NCBI GenBank assembly: GCA_024220505.1
Contig: JAKZZE010000001.1
Coordinates: 1,364,001-1,428,000, forward strand
Reading direction: 5' to 3'
DNA from: Rhizopus arrhizus
Lineage: Eukaryota > Mucoromycota > Mucoromycetes > Mucorales > Rhizopodaceae
Length of the DNA stretch: 64,000 nucleotides
The position numbers and the translations under genes are program-made. This document shows positions 1 through 11,291 of the stretch, piece after piece. Numbering within the stretch: the stretch's first letter is position 1; every line of letters begins with the position of its first letter. The notes beneath the pieces were generated by a model. That model saw only the letters and a list, made by a program, of their open reading frames with translations, was not told the origin of the DNA and made no database searches.

Positions 1-950
1 ATTGAATTGATTCATCATTTTCCATTGTTTCAAACAAAAAAAAGCCATCGGTAATACTTTGCTACTTAGCAAAAGAGAAAAATAAACATGCAACCTAGCG
101 CTCAGAACTATCGCTTACTAAATTATTCGTTCTCTTTTTTTTAAAAAAGATAGCACCAACAGTCAAAAGAGCCCTTAATAAACAAATTCAATCTTGCATT
201 ATCTTGACTTTAATTAGTAGTATGTCTAGATCATACTACAATATAAAAGCAAAAAAGAGATTAATGTACGATTAATTTGATAGCTTAGCAAGCATGACAG
301 TACAATCCGTCAGGTTTATCTAATTGTTTGGTACCATATCGCTAGCCCATGTACAGTCTTCCCAAAATAACTACATAACTATATACAAAACAACAACACA
401 TTACATTTACATCCCACATTTAATAAGACTTTTGAGACTTTGATGTATTTCAAACTTTTCTGTTTAACATAACATTTGCTTGAAACCAAAATTTCGCGAA
501 AATGTATAGCTTTTCTAGGATAATGCTGCGAACAATGCCAAAACAATCGAGCTCCTGATTCTCATACCAATTAGTACCTCTATTATTATGGATTTTTTTT
601 GATATACCAAGGAAGTTGAGTTTCTTCGATGATAATCATTATGTACTAATCGTGCGTTCTTGACACTCAATTCTTGTCACTGAAGTCGGGAAACTTAGAT
701 TTCTTGGTGCTTGCTTCGATTGTGCAGTGAACGAGCCATGTTATATGATGCTGAAGGCAAATAAATTATAAATTTGGAAAGAACCTTTTTATCATTTTCT
801 GCTAACAAAATAAATATTCCCAACAAGATCTAGTTATAGTTATTACAAGCAAAATTACATTCAATCTATTACTAATTTGGGAGCCAAACTCTATTCAAAA
901 CCTTAGTCTCGCAACAAAATTCTTTAAATCAAGCCTACATAATACTATAT
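1..950. other. AT-rich intergenic stretch, no gene seen
   Basis: Mostly A/T with short homopolymer runs. I see no frame with coding character, no splice-site pairs joining plausible exons and no tRNA-like fold. It may hold decayed repeat DNA, but nothing can be assigned. Confidence 0.5.
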
Positions 951-1470
951 AAAAACCTTACAAACTCCAATTTCACACTACCAGACCAAGTAACATTTTG
1001 TCGTTTTGACAACCTTTTTTGTTTGTTTGTTTGTTTTAAAAGTGTTTATCCTTTTTGTTTTTACTTCTGACATGTCTGACTTTATTTAACTTCGGTTACA
1101 AATTTCTTTTTATTCAAATAAATCTGAAGTGTTTTTTATATATATATAAACTCTTTGATCTTTACCTTACCATACAAGCAAGTCAAGTTCCTTGAAGTCA
1201 ATAACCTTTATTGTATCCCCTTTTTTTTAACAAATCAAATCACTTTATCTTTTAAAACAAGTTTGATCTACTTCACAACATCTGGTGGCCACTTATAACA
1301 AGCAAATCTACTTACTCTCATCCACTTTTATACTCAAGCTTTATCAGAAACTCATATCTCGAGGGCTAAAAGCCGAACCAAATTACGAAATTTACAGCAA
1401 TAGTAACAAGGTCAAATCAATCCACGGTCATGGCTACATGTTGTAACTTTAAAGTTCATTTGAACTTTGT
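951..1470 (+). repeat. relict LTR/leader of the element 2/3 type
   Basis: Around 1171-1310 the order of motifs matches the LTR of element 3 near 59726-59830: a CAAGTCAAGT...CTTTGAAGTCA-like string, then TTTGATCTAC, then ATCTGGTGG(T/C)CACTTA followed by ACAAGCAAA. This shared order shows a degraded copy of that LTR family. No matching second LTR or internal region is visible nearby, so it is probably a solo relict. Edges are approximate. Confidence 0.55.
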
Positions 1471-3060
1471 TTTTGCTTCAACTTTATTTTTGTTTAGACT
1501 TTATTTCTTTTTTGAATTTGCTTTCTGCTTGAAGAATCCTTTTCTCAGGCTTTATATTTTTTGAATATAAAAAAGACAACCTTTTTATTCCTTTTAACTT
1601 ACTTCTCTTTGTCATATTTTTTATATAAATATCCAATAATTCAAACCATGTCTATAACCTATTTAATATTAGTCTTTAAATACGAGCAAAACAATTCCCT
1701 TGAAGCAACAAGCCTCCTCATTATAAACAACTCCAAACCCTTATTAAACTATCTTGTCATACTTCAAGCCTCATCTACTTTACAAGATCTGACAATCATT
1801 TACAGAATCAAATTACCTTTGAAACTGTATATCAAAGCTTAGTTTTTGAAGTTTATTATTAACTCAAAACTATCAACACACCAGAATTCAATATAATATC
1901 CTAATAAATTATTCAAAATTGATATCGTTAATCAAATACGACCAGACATTAATTCGCATAGCGATGTAATGATGCAGATTTTGGTTTCGACTGTAATAAT
2001 ATCAGTGACCACATTATGTATCAGTATCCTAATTATTGAATTACAAAAAATTAAGGTTCGAGTTTTCTTATAGTGTATTCTTTATTAAATTGATCGTTTT
2101 ATTTCTATAACACCAATTAATATTATTGTTTGGGACACCATATTCTAACTCTAATAGCCGATTGGATTATTTCATGATCAATACATTCATTAAAAGGTAC
2201 AATAAAGTAAATTATGGTGTTAATCCATGGATAGTGACAGCAAGAGATCATTTGATCTGATACCAAAGACTGGGTTTCTTACTGATAAATTTTTTATGCA
2301 TTATTACTAAATTTTGATACCGTAAGCTTATTAATATACATTTTTATAGGTCGATTGATGCAATCATCTTTAAAGAAAAAAGTCAGGGTTGGTAAGTGTG
2401 ATTTTAGATAGCTGCATTGTCACTAGGGTTACTTGGTTATTATTGGCAGTATATTCTTTATTTTGTAAAATTGAGCATTTGTCAAATCCAAACTGTGGTT
2501 TGTACGATGCAAAAATGATGAGCCGATGGTAAAATAGTATTCATTACCAATATAAATCTGAACGAACAGTAAATATAGGAGCAATCTCAACAACGAGCAA
2601 TTCTAGAAAACACGCTCCATCAAAAGACCAATCATTCAAAGAATACATCATAGATTAACGCAATGATATAAGCAACACCTTATCGTACATTTACTTATAG
2701 TACACGTGTAAAAGGTAGACAGAAGGCCATTACAATGGCGTCATATGAATTAAATCTTTTTTTAAAAAAAACTATATTTATTGTTTTAGTAAAATAATAA
2801 CGTTTTAGGATCAGTGCATTCTTTTTATGGGGAAGGGAGGGTGTCATATGAAATAGCTGCAAAAGCATGACAGCCCCTTAAGGTAACCCTCTTCCGAAAG
2901 TCACAGATGTGGCCGGGTAAAGTAATACTTGTACTGTCTGTTTTCCTTTCTGATAACCTTAAAGCAAAAAAAAAAAAAACTCAACACCTGTGAAAAATGA
3001 CTCGAATGTCAATGATTGTATTTATGACCTTACTAACGGACTCAACTTGTGTAACTTTGG
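1471..3060. other. intergenic stretch upstream of the DUF2235 gene
   Basis: No convincing gene. A 93-codon open frame at 1561-1842 has a biased, hydrophobic, low-complexity composition and no family resemblance, so I treat it as chance. A G-rich patch at 2828-2843 (GGGGAAGGGAGGG) is the only compositional landmark. Confidence 0.45.
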
Positions 3061-3078
3061 TTTAGTATAGCTTTTGTG

Positions 3079-3086
3079 TATAAATA
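3079..3086 (+). promoter_or_regulatory. TATA box of the DUF2235 gene
   Basis: TATAAATA lies 46 bases before the ATG at 3133. The same octamer occurs in most LTR promoters of this window, so it is a credible core promoter and supports the chosen start codon. Confidence 0.6.
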
Positions 3087-3132
3087 TTGTTCAATTTTTT
3101 TGCCTGTGTTCATTTTATATTGCACTCAAATA

Positions 3133-4445
3133 ATGGATTTAACTCAAATAAAGATACGACGTATTATAGTTTGTCTTGATGGAACATGGGAGACGCCTTC
3201 AGGTACATAATACAATTCGATTAAAAGTAGAGCTATATGTTACACTTGCTTATTTTATTGATTTAGAAAAAACTAATGTCTATGAATTTTCACAATCGTT
3301 AGTTAATGGTGATGTATATGATTCGAAGGGAATGCTTTGGGAACAAATGCACACGTATTATTCTGGGCTAGGTACAGGCAAATATCGAATACTTGGAGGT
3401 GTATTTGGATATGGAATTAGTGGGCAAATAACGTCGGCCTACAAATACATTTGCAAAAATTACAGAAGTGAACAGGATGAAATTTGGCTACTTGGATTTA
3501 GTAGAGGAGGTAGTTAATACGAAAGCTCTATTTCATTTGTATGAGAGATAATTCCTATTTTTTAATTAGCTTATGCTGTTAGAAGCCTAGCAGGAATGAT
3601 TAATAACATCGGTCTCTTACCAAAAGAAAAATTGTCAAAAACCGAAGAAGCTTATATGCTATACAGAAACCGAGGCAATCATCGTCGGCCTAGTGGCATT
3701 GATTCAATCAAATTTCGAAGAGATAACGGTTGTCAAATGCCATATATTTACTTCTTGGGATGTTTTGATACAGTTGGTACACTTGGTGTACCAAAGCTGC
3801 CTTGGTATCTTGGTGGGCCCATTTGTAAAAAATTCAAATTAATTTTTAAAAAATCAGTTCTCATTGCTATTCTTAGTTTATAATTTGTTTAACAGATTTC
3901 ATAGCTTTCATGATACCAAGCTGACACCTATTGTTAAACATGCGTATCACGCGTTGTCTATTCATGATCAGCGTGCCTGGTTTCGTCCAACCTTGATGCA
4001 CTTTTCCGATAAGCAACAACTTAATTCCAAATTCCAAACATTAGAACAAGTTTGGTTTCCTGGTATGCATGCAGATGTTGGCGGTCAAAAGTCGTCAAAC
4101 TGCTCAGGGAATATTATCTCTTGCCATTCATTATGGTGGATGATGTCAAAAGCTAGAAAGCTAGGCTTAGTCTTTAAAGAGGATAGGCTACTGCAGACAC
4201 CTGACTTTCGTGACTGCAAATTTTTCTACCAAGATAGTTATCTTAGCGCTTTGATTTACAGAATTATGCCGAGAGAGGATAGGGTGATTGCAAAGGATGA
4301 AAATACTTTCACTTATGATCCGAAGCTGCAACTATACAGAGAAGGTGATTTTCTGTCATTTATAACACAGAATGACTTACAAAGATACAAATCAAAGACA
4401 TTGACTGTGTTTTATCAAAATGTACTCAATAGCTATAAAATATAA
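3133..4445 (+). CDS. DUF2235 alpha/beta-hydrolase family protein, four exons
   Basis: The gene model joins exons 3133-3202, 3267-3509, 3570-3824 and 3877-4445 through three GT-AG introns of 64, 60 and 52 nt, giving 378 residues. Seen in the product: a CLDGTW start motif near residue 14, the nucleophile elbow GFSRGA created exactly by splicing exon 2 to exon 3 (GXSXG type, Ser nucleophile), FDTVGTLG, FHDTKL, and WFPGMHADVGG near the middle. These are the signature blocks of the DUF2235 domain (PF09994), the fold also found in bacterial T6SS Tle phospholipases; fungal members are mostly uncharacterised, so lipase or esterase activity is inference. No signal peptide or membrane segment is evident. 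It is complete, with no stop or frameshift, and is the only intact host-like protein gene in the window. Confidence 0.88.
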
Positions 4446-4812
4446 AAAGGTTTGAGTATTTATAAACAACATTGTAAAGTAAATTCTCATTGAAATTATG
4501 AGATAATTTACTAACTTCTTAATATAGCTAATAAAATAATTATAGCTTATACCTTTAAAGTTTTCATGTTTGTTGTACTCATACGGCTATAAAGAAGTAT
4601 CTTGTCTATATAAATGTTTTACTTAGCCACATACAATTTGGTATTTGTAAAATAAATACTTAGATCTGGATTTTTACACTTTAACATTTGTTGACAATCA
4701 AATAGCAATGAAGCTACATGTCCATTTTTTTTTTATAAACACGGTCAAAGCACACCTAAGCTTCAATTCTTTCTTTCAGTCTTATTGAATTTCTTTTTTT
4801 TTTTATATATTA
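4446..4812. other. 3' flank of the DUF2235 gene
   Basis: AT-rich DNA with several AATAAA-like strings shortly after the stop codon that could serve as polyadenylation signals. Long T runs at 4720-4733 and 4794-4804. No gene seen. Confidence 0.5.
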
Positions 4813-6001
4813 TTATTTTTTCTCCTTGTTAAGTCTTCTCTTTAACAATCTTTCTTCTCTGCTAAGATTTGTAGGAAGAATTCTTTTCTTTGTCTCAACA
4901 GAGTGTACTTTCTTCTCATCAGTCACTTTAGGTGAGGAATTTCTAGTGGACTTATTATATTTGGAATTGAATGACGCTTTATTCACAATTTGTTTAGCTC
5001 TCTCATGTCCCAACTTTTTCAGTTCGTCTTGTTTATCCCAATATTTCTCTATGGTAGTTGGGTCTGTAAAATCACTAGCCTTTTGCCATTTGTTTGCACG
5101 TTCACCGTAACCAGCCTATTTAACTAAAAACTCTCGATGACCGATTGGTCCGCGATGGTCACGAATGTCTTCAACTTCGTAATATTCATTTTCGATATTT
5201 GACATCCATGTTGACAACTTTTAATTCAGATGGCGTGTAGTTACGATGTAATAACTCATTCTGCTCATCTTTCAGTTCATATGAACCTCCTCTGTTCTTT
5301 CGAATCACTGTATAGGGACCTTTATATAATAGAGCAAGTTTACTCGTCCTATTTTCTAGTCTCACCATAACATGCGAACTAACAGGGATGTTAATCATAA
5401 TGTTTTTATTATTGTATCTCTTACTATATTCCTCATTAATCTTTTGAATTCTTTCTAATATAGCTGGGAATACGATTTCCTCCATATGTTTGATACGTTC
5501 TTCTAATTCTTCAACTGTCATCAAACCATTTGGGATTGGATACTTTTTATTTGCGTAGTCGTCAGGCATATTAACTCTGTGAGCATACATTAGTGAAAAA
5601 GGAGAGCTAATTGTTTTATTTTTTGTATATTTATTTATACAGAGCTGTACAATTGGAAGATAATGATTCCAATCTCTGCCATTGGATTTAATCATCTTTC
5701 TCAATATGTTCATCGCAATTTTAACACTAGTTTCAGCACTACCATTACCTTGTGGATGATACGCAGTAGAATATCTACGATCTATACCAAGGTTCTTTGA
5801 AATATGACTCATCAGTGAATTTCTAAACTCTGTTCCATTGTCGCTCTGGATGATACGTGGAAATCCATAGTCACCAAAGATACTTATCATTTCTTTTGCA
5901 ACTGTATCGGATTATTTATTCTTTAATGGTCTAATCACAATGTACTTGGTACATATATCAGTTAAAACCAATAAATATATATAATCATCTCTGTTGTATA
6001 A
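4813..6001 (-). pseudogene. relict chromovirus integrase with chromodomain
   Basis: Minus-strand coding remains of a Ty3/gypsy integrase 3' half. From 6001 downward: a catalytic-core strand, IIQSDNGTEF (second catalytic Asp), AYHPQGNGSAE (catalytic Glu), a GPYTVIRKNRGGSYEL block (GPY/F motif), then a chromodomain (DHRGPIGHREFLVK, GYGERANKW, ASDF) and a basic tail. Breaks: a TAA stop near 5913, a one-base frame change near 5186, and a stop where the conserved chromodomain Trp should be (about 5114). RT, protease and Gag are absent; the relic stops abruptly at the LTR at 6002. It is related to the chromoviruses at 11-17 kb and 21-28 kb but not a copy of either. Confidence 0.8.
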
Positions 6002-6558
6002 TGGTAATAGTTATTAAGAAAAGGTAGAAACAAAGATCAAGAAACAGTGTAGGTACTTTTTGAGACTGATCTTTATTTCAGTTTAAGTTAAAGTAAAAAT
6101 TATTCTAATTGAAGGCAGGTATTTATATCTTATTGAGTGAGTGGCTTGATATCTTCTATTGTAAGCGTTCTTCTAATATTCAGGTACTTTAGCAAGTGTC
6201 ATCTATAATTATGATTATGAAAACTTTTCATTTGTTCTTTTGTATGTCTGTCATAAATTATTTTTTATTCTGAGAATTCCTCACTGATTTGAATAACGTT
6301 ATTTTACGCGTTATTTCAATTATATGAAAGATTAGCAATATTCCTGATATTGGATTGGATCTTGTTATTTTAGTTGATACTTCTTCTTATCAAAGAACTG
6401 TCATTAATACAAAACATATTCTAAAAGAACATGTTTAATTGGAATTGATTGTATGATATTATTTAAATAAACTTGTATTTTTATTTTATTTAATTATGAT
6501 CATGTATTAAGACTTATATTTATCAATGTCTACTACGATCAGTTACTGTTCTACAACA
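6002..6558 (-). repeat. LTR, same family as 41551-42122
   Basis: Shares with 41551-42122 a start TGGTAA, the string TACTTTTTGAGACTGA, a reverse TATAAATA box and an end reading CTGTTCTAC(A/G)ACA. Minus orientation is inferred from the TATA box. No 5-bp target duplication is recognisable, so edges are approximate and it may be truncated. Confidence 0.6.
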
Positions 6559-6794
6559 CCAGTGTTTCAGCATTTTTTACTTTGGACACTGTAACTCGAC
6601 CAATTCTTAGGCTATGTGACTAGTTTTATGCTCATTAGAAAGATCCCACGTCGTGCTACATAATATCAAAGAGCTGGTGTTCGGAGATTACACAGTCTGA
6701 GTTAATCAGCAATAGAAAAAAACACCGCACTGGGACAATTTTTCCGCTTGAACATAAATTTTATTTAATAACGGATATGTCCCCCTTTAGCATT
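6559..6794. other. short intergenic spacer
   Basis: AT-rich, no gene seen. Its right end contains GCATT, duplicated on the far side of the solo LTR that follows. Confidence 0.5.
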
Positions 6795-7190
6795 TGTGGT
6801 ATTTACACATATAATAAAGTAATACTGTAAATTACTACGAACAATGATCATCCAAATTAGGAATATCGGACATTGTATTATGCCACGTCAAATAAAATCA
6901 TATCCCGATCCACTCCAGAATATTCTAACAAGTTCCTGAATCAGGATTAATAATTACTTCTTGATAAAAGATGTTAAACAATACCAATCATATAATTAAC
7001 GCATCGTCTAATATCGATTAATAATCAATAATCATATACTGTGAATACTATTATTTAGCCGTGGATAGAAAAGTATAAATACCCTCATATTTTTAACTTG
7101 AATAAAGGACAATCTACTTTGAGTCTCACTTATTTTTATATTTGTTGATTGACTTAGTACTTTTTTATATTATAAACCCTAAATATCACA
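6795..7190 (+). repeat. solo LTR with 5-bp target duplication GCATT
   Basis: A 396-bp unit starting TGTGGTATTT and ending AAATATCACA, flanked on both sides by GCATT (6790-6794 and 7191-7195). It carries TATAAATA at 7074-7081 followed by GAATAAAGG, the usual LTR promoter order in this window, which gives plus orientation. No internal region is present, so it is a solo LTR left by LTR-LTR recombination. Confidence 0.85.
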
Positions 7191-7253
7191 GCATTGTTTA
7201 GGAAAGGGGAGTTTTAGGTAAATATAATATAGCAATCAAAGATAAAGAAATAC

Positions 7254-7844
7254 TGTTAGAACTTGGTATCTCTTTATTAAGTTAAGATAACTATGATTAA
7301 GATTAAAGTAAATTCTACATGTAAAAAGCGAGAGTATTTATAGACATGATACGGATAAAGAATTAGGACAGATTTATAATCAACTTGACAGAATAGATGA
7401 TTACTATTTCTAATTATTAGTTTAGCCTGTTCCTAGCTTGTATTGTCAATTATGCTATTGGGATGGTTTCAGATATAACTATTTAAGGAGACGGTACGGA
7501 TGAATATAAAGACCTTTAGTTCCGTGATTGGATATCATTGTTAACAATAATATCTCAGTCAGGATAAATGTTTTCATGACTAATTATGATCCGGTAAGTA
7601 ATCGTCATTCCTTATTCAACATGCTCATACTATCACTAAACTATATTACAACCATGTCATCTTATTTGACTATGTGAAGTTAATATGAATAAAGCTTAAT
7701 ATAAAAATCTAATCAAAGTGTTTTATTGATCTGTGTTGAGAATAATGTTATAAATGATTCCAAGTTATGTCAACATATTATTCAGGATCATATTTGATTC
7801 CTTTTACTAAAATAAAGTGACTATAATCTTATGTATCCTTAACA
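7254..7844 (-). repeat. LTR copy, one arm of an inverted repeat
   Basis: Starts TGTTAGAACT and ends CCTTAACA, with a reverse TATAAATA box near 7352. Its sequence from about 7330 to 7844 returns in inverted orientation at 10324-10846. It cuts the last codons of the Tc1-like transposase to its right. The flanks do not show a matching 5-bp duplication, so the left edge may have been rearranged. Confidence 0.65.
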
Positions 7845-9463
7845 AGCATTAATAACTGCTTTACAACGATCCGGCATACTATCTATATATCTTATACACT
7901 CATCCACTGTAAAAGTATTCCATTCTTTTTCTATTCTTTCCCATAACTCATGCACTCCTTTAGCCTTAGTGTCATATACACTCAGCTTGAGTTTAAGGTG
8001 ATGCCATACATGTTCAATAGGGTTTAAATCGGGACTTTGGACTGGCCAGCTAAAGATATGATCACTCTTGAAGTTATTATCCACAAACCATCGCTTAGCA
8101 AGCTTCGAAGTGTGCTTGGGATCCTTATCTTGTTGAAAATAGATATCCTCAGGATTGTATCCATAGTACTTTAGGCTGTCCATAAGTGTAGTTTCCAAGA
8201 TATTTACATAATCCACAGCTTTCATAGTTCCATCATGTATCCAACAAGCATACCCAGGGCCATCATAAGTAATACAACCCCATACCATGACACTTCCTTG
8301 GTCGCCTTTAACTGTAAGGTCTAAGTGATGAGGCTGCAATACATCGTCTGGTCGACTCCAGTAATACTTGCAACCGTCTGATCCGAAAACATTGAATTTA
8401 GTCTCATCACTAAGCACCATACGCCTCCAGTCATCGGTTGTCCATGATGTATCCATCATTCATAACTCGATATGAAAACAGTATTAATAAGCTACATGTA
8501 AAATATATCCAATAGATAGGCTACAGGTTAATTCGGATAAATCTTCATTAAGAATAAGATGCTGCGTAATTGCACGGTTAAATTATATTTGTTGTAAACA
8601 TAGTTATTTTCTATATGATATCAGTTGTATTAAAATAAATAACGATACACAAAAGATTAAACTATGATTGAACAATTCCACACTTTTCCAAATTTAGAAC
8701 AATAAGATCAATATCTGTCATCCTAGAGAGTCTAATCAATTGTCAACCCCAAAAGTAATTAGATCAAAGTTAATTGACTGGTTATTATTTCTATTGTTTA
8801 ACTTCAGATGCATATATTAGAACATCGACAAGCTTTAGCTTAATCATTGGTTCTTCAGCACGACATCGTGACCGAGTCTATATCTTTTATATCTACGCTC
8901 ACAAAGAATATAAATAGATGCCAACTTTTTATCCATAAAGCGGGGCCTTTTCGCAATATAAAGAAATCTGCAATAAAGAAGGATTTTAATTTTATATTGC
9001 TGCTATTGTTTTTTTGTTTAATTTTTTATTTAATCTTGCGATTAAAACAATATTAAATCCAGGGACTAAATCACAGTCAATCGCAGTCAATCATATACGA
9101 GTATTCTATGGATAAATACTTATGATGACAAAGATAACAATGGAGGAACATGTAACCATTATCTATTTGTCATCAGTTATATCATACTCATTAATTATTA
9201 ATCCATGACATGAAATATTATCCGTGTATGAAAAGTATAAATAGAGTATCATTTTCTTATTAAATAAAGCAATCTCTTTATCGAGTCTCGTCCTCTCTTG
9301 TTCCTTTCTATTCTTGGATAAATCAGTCCAGTCTTTGTGGGCCATAGCCCATGCTAAACGTCGTTCCTTGTGCTGTTTACTGAGCAGAGGCTTCTTCGCT
9401 TTGATTTTAGCTTTGAAGTTTATACTTTTAAGAAGCTTCAAGACTCCAGAATAACCAGTAGTA
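7839..9463 (-). pseudogene. Tc1/mariner transposase split by a solo LTR
   Basis: Minus-strand transposase in two blocks. The N-terminal block lies at 9331-9463 (LLKSINFK, KKPLLSK, WAMAHKDW) and the catalytic block at 7839-8439 (WRRMVLSDETKF with the first Asp, VMVWGCI, IYFQQDKDPKH with the second Asp, SPDLNPIEHVW with the Glu). The blocks are separated by a solo LTR with a GTCCA target duplication. The C-terminus is cut at 7844 by another LTR, and the N-terminal DNA-binding half is missing because a further Tc1-type end starts at 9464. Close relative of the transposase at 17503-18954. Not functional. Confidence 0.85.
8445..9325 (+). repeat. solo LTR inside a Tc1 transposase, target duplication GTCCA
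   Basis: An 881-bp unit starting TGATGTATCC and ending GGATAAATCA, flanked by GTCCA at 8440-8444 and 9326-9330. It carries TATAAATA at 9236-9243 followed by TTAAATAAAG. The transposase code resumes on either side. Part of it (about 8742-8893) recurs inverted at 20821-20970. Confidence 0.88.
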
Positions 9464-9490
9464 CAGTGGGTCAAAAAACTGCACGAACCT
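9464..9490. repeat. Tc1/mariner terminal repeat fragment
   Basis: A TA followed by CAGTGGGTCAAAAAACTGC closely resembles the TIR of the element at 10847 (CAGTAGGTCAAAAAATTGC). It looks like the end of yet another Tc1-type insertion, cut after about 27 bases by the LTR at 9491. No transposase of this copy is visible. Confidence 0.55.
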
Positions 9491-9823
9491 TGAGATATTT
9501 GCAGATAATAAAGTGAGAAAAAAGAAAGGAAATAGTACTTGAAAACTAGTGAATGAGTCTCTATGTAACCTCTTTATTAGATTTCAAGACGAGAGAGAGA
9601 ACCCATTTAATCAAACTACGCCTTTATATAGGAAATGAAATTATTCAGGGACCGAAGTGAGTTCAAGGTCAATTTTAGTATTGAGCTTGAAGAATATAAA
9701 CATTGTATATGAGCTTTAAGGAATATGTAATAAGTAATATTATGTATTCAGTACTTGTTATTTCTTATATAAGATCCGAGTAATCTCATACGAATAATAA
9801 GTATTTAATGAGGTAAATACGAC
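9491..9823 (-). repeat. solo LTR of the element 5 family
   Basis: Nearly identical to the LTRs at 10855-11189 and 16780-17114, with a handful of differences (for example one A fewer near 9523, GAAGAATATA instead of GAACAATATA, one extra A near 9800). Its last base is altered and no clear target duplication remains. It is older than the two LTRs of the full element. Confidence 0.85.
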
Positions 9824-10323
9824 GCCTTTCTTCAAACCGACATTCCAGCCATGCAGAAGCCGACCCTCTTTTCTTTGAAGATGAGCACATGAGTACTATG
9901 AACGACTGCAATAACACTCAGTCCAACTTCATGGAGTCCCATATGGAAGATGATCCTTCCCTATGAGTACTCTCACGATCTCCCTTTTCAATGCAACTGG
10001 CTTGGCTCGCCAAGCCCTCAATCCACTTGTCGTATTTACTCTAATAATTTCCTTAATGTCGTGTGAGATCACTCAAAAGGTTCTTAAAATTAATAATTTG
10101 ACTGTATATCATATATAGCACTTCGTGCTATGTACGATAAACAGCCCACACAATTTATACCGTACTACCTCGGACCCTAAATCATATTGTTATATTCTAA
10201 GACGTAGTTTGTATTGAATGGGCTCTCTCTCTCGTCCTTACTCAATAAAGAGATTCAAGAGACTCATCGATTATTTGATTTATTTGTTAATTTTATTAAT
10301 CGAGAGAACAACACGCCTATTCC
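9824..10323 (+). other. decayed retroelement DNA with coding-like patch
   Basis: The stretch 9961-10100 reads as a conceptual peptide beginning MSTLTISLFNATGLARQA, reminiscent of the start of an endonuclease domain of a LINE-like or reverse-transcribing element, but it soon loses coding sense. 10200-10260 repeats the LTR string of CTCTCTCTCTCGTC then AATAAAGAG. I read it as a mosaic of dead elements; family assignment is weak. Confidence 0.35.
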
Positions 10324-10846
10324 TGTTAAGGATACATAAGATTATAGTCACTTTATTTTAGTAAAAGGAATCAGATATGATCCTGAATAATATGTTGACA
10401 TAACTTGGAATCATTTATAACATTATTCCCAACACAGATCAATAAAATACTTTGATTAGATTTTTATATTAAGCTTTATTCATATTAACTTCACATAGTC
10501 AAATAAGATGACATGGTTGTAATATAGTTTAGTGATAGTATGAGCATGTTGAATAAGGAATGACGATTACTTACCGGATCATAATTAGTCATGAAAACAT
10601 TTATCCTGACTGAGATATTATTGTTAACAATGATATCCAATCACGGAACTAAAGGTCTTTATATTCATCCGTACCGTCTCCTTAAATAGTTATATCTGAA
10701 ACCATCCCAATAGCATAATTGACAATACAAGCTAGGAACAGGCTAAACTAATAATTAGAAATAGTAATCATCTATTCTGTCAAGTTGATTATAAATCTGT
10801 CCTAATTCTTTATCCGCATCATGTCTATAAATACTCTCACTTTTTA
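10324..10846 (+). repeat. LTR copy, second arm of the inverted repeat
   Basis: Reverse complement of about 7330-7844. It is interrupted at the TA dinucleotide 10845-10846 by a Tc1/mariner element; the four bases CATG after that element (19182-19185) fit the continuation of this LTR, after which another Tc1 insertion begins. Confidence 0.75.
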
Positions 10847-10854
10847 CAGTAGGT

Positions 10855-11189
10855 TGAGATATTTGCAGATAATAAAGTGAGAAAAAAGAAAGGAAAATAG
10901 TACTTGAAAACTAGTGAATGAGTCTCTATGTAACCTCTTTATTAGATTTCAAGACGAGAGAGAGAACCCATTTAATCAAACTACGCCTTTATATAGGAAA
11001 TGAAATTATTCAGGGACCGAAGTGAGTTCAAGGTCAATTTTAGTATTGAGCTTGAACAATATAAACATTGTATATGAGCTTTTAAGGAATATGTAATAAG
11101 TAATATTATGTATTCAGTACTTGTTATTTCTTATATAAGATCTGAGTAATCTCATACGAATAATAGTATTTAATGAGGTAAATACGACA
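10855..11189 (-). repeat. 3' LTR of element 5
   Basis: 335 bp, matching 16780-17114. On the minus strand it starts TGTCGTATTTACC and ends AAATATCTCA, with a CTATATAAAGG TATA box and AATAAAGAGG downstream. Confidence 0.93.
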
Positions 11190-11201
11190 TAGCCCCCGAC
11201 C
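11190..11201 (-). promoter_or_regulatory. polypurine tract of element 5
   Basis: On the minus strand GGTCGGGGGCTA abuts the 3' LTR start. A G-rich purine run in this position primes plus-strand DNA synthesis in LTR elements. Confidence 0.75.
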
Positions 11202-11250
11202 AGTATGAGATTACTTTGAAGAAAATCTTGTGACTATTTTTAATATATAT

Positions 11251-11282
<32 letters not shown>

Positions 11283-11291
11283 AAAAGTAAT
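11202..11291 (-). other. untranslated end of element 5 with 30-base T run
   Basis: Lies between the Pol stop and the polypurine tract. Contains a homopolymer of 30 T on the plus strand (11252-11281). Confidence 0.6.

Noticed and set aside
1561..1842. 93-codon open frame in the left intergenic DNA
   Set aside because: Low-complexity hydrophobic composition, no splice partners, no family resemblance; expected by chance in AT-rich DNA.
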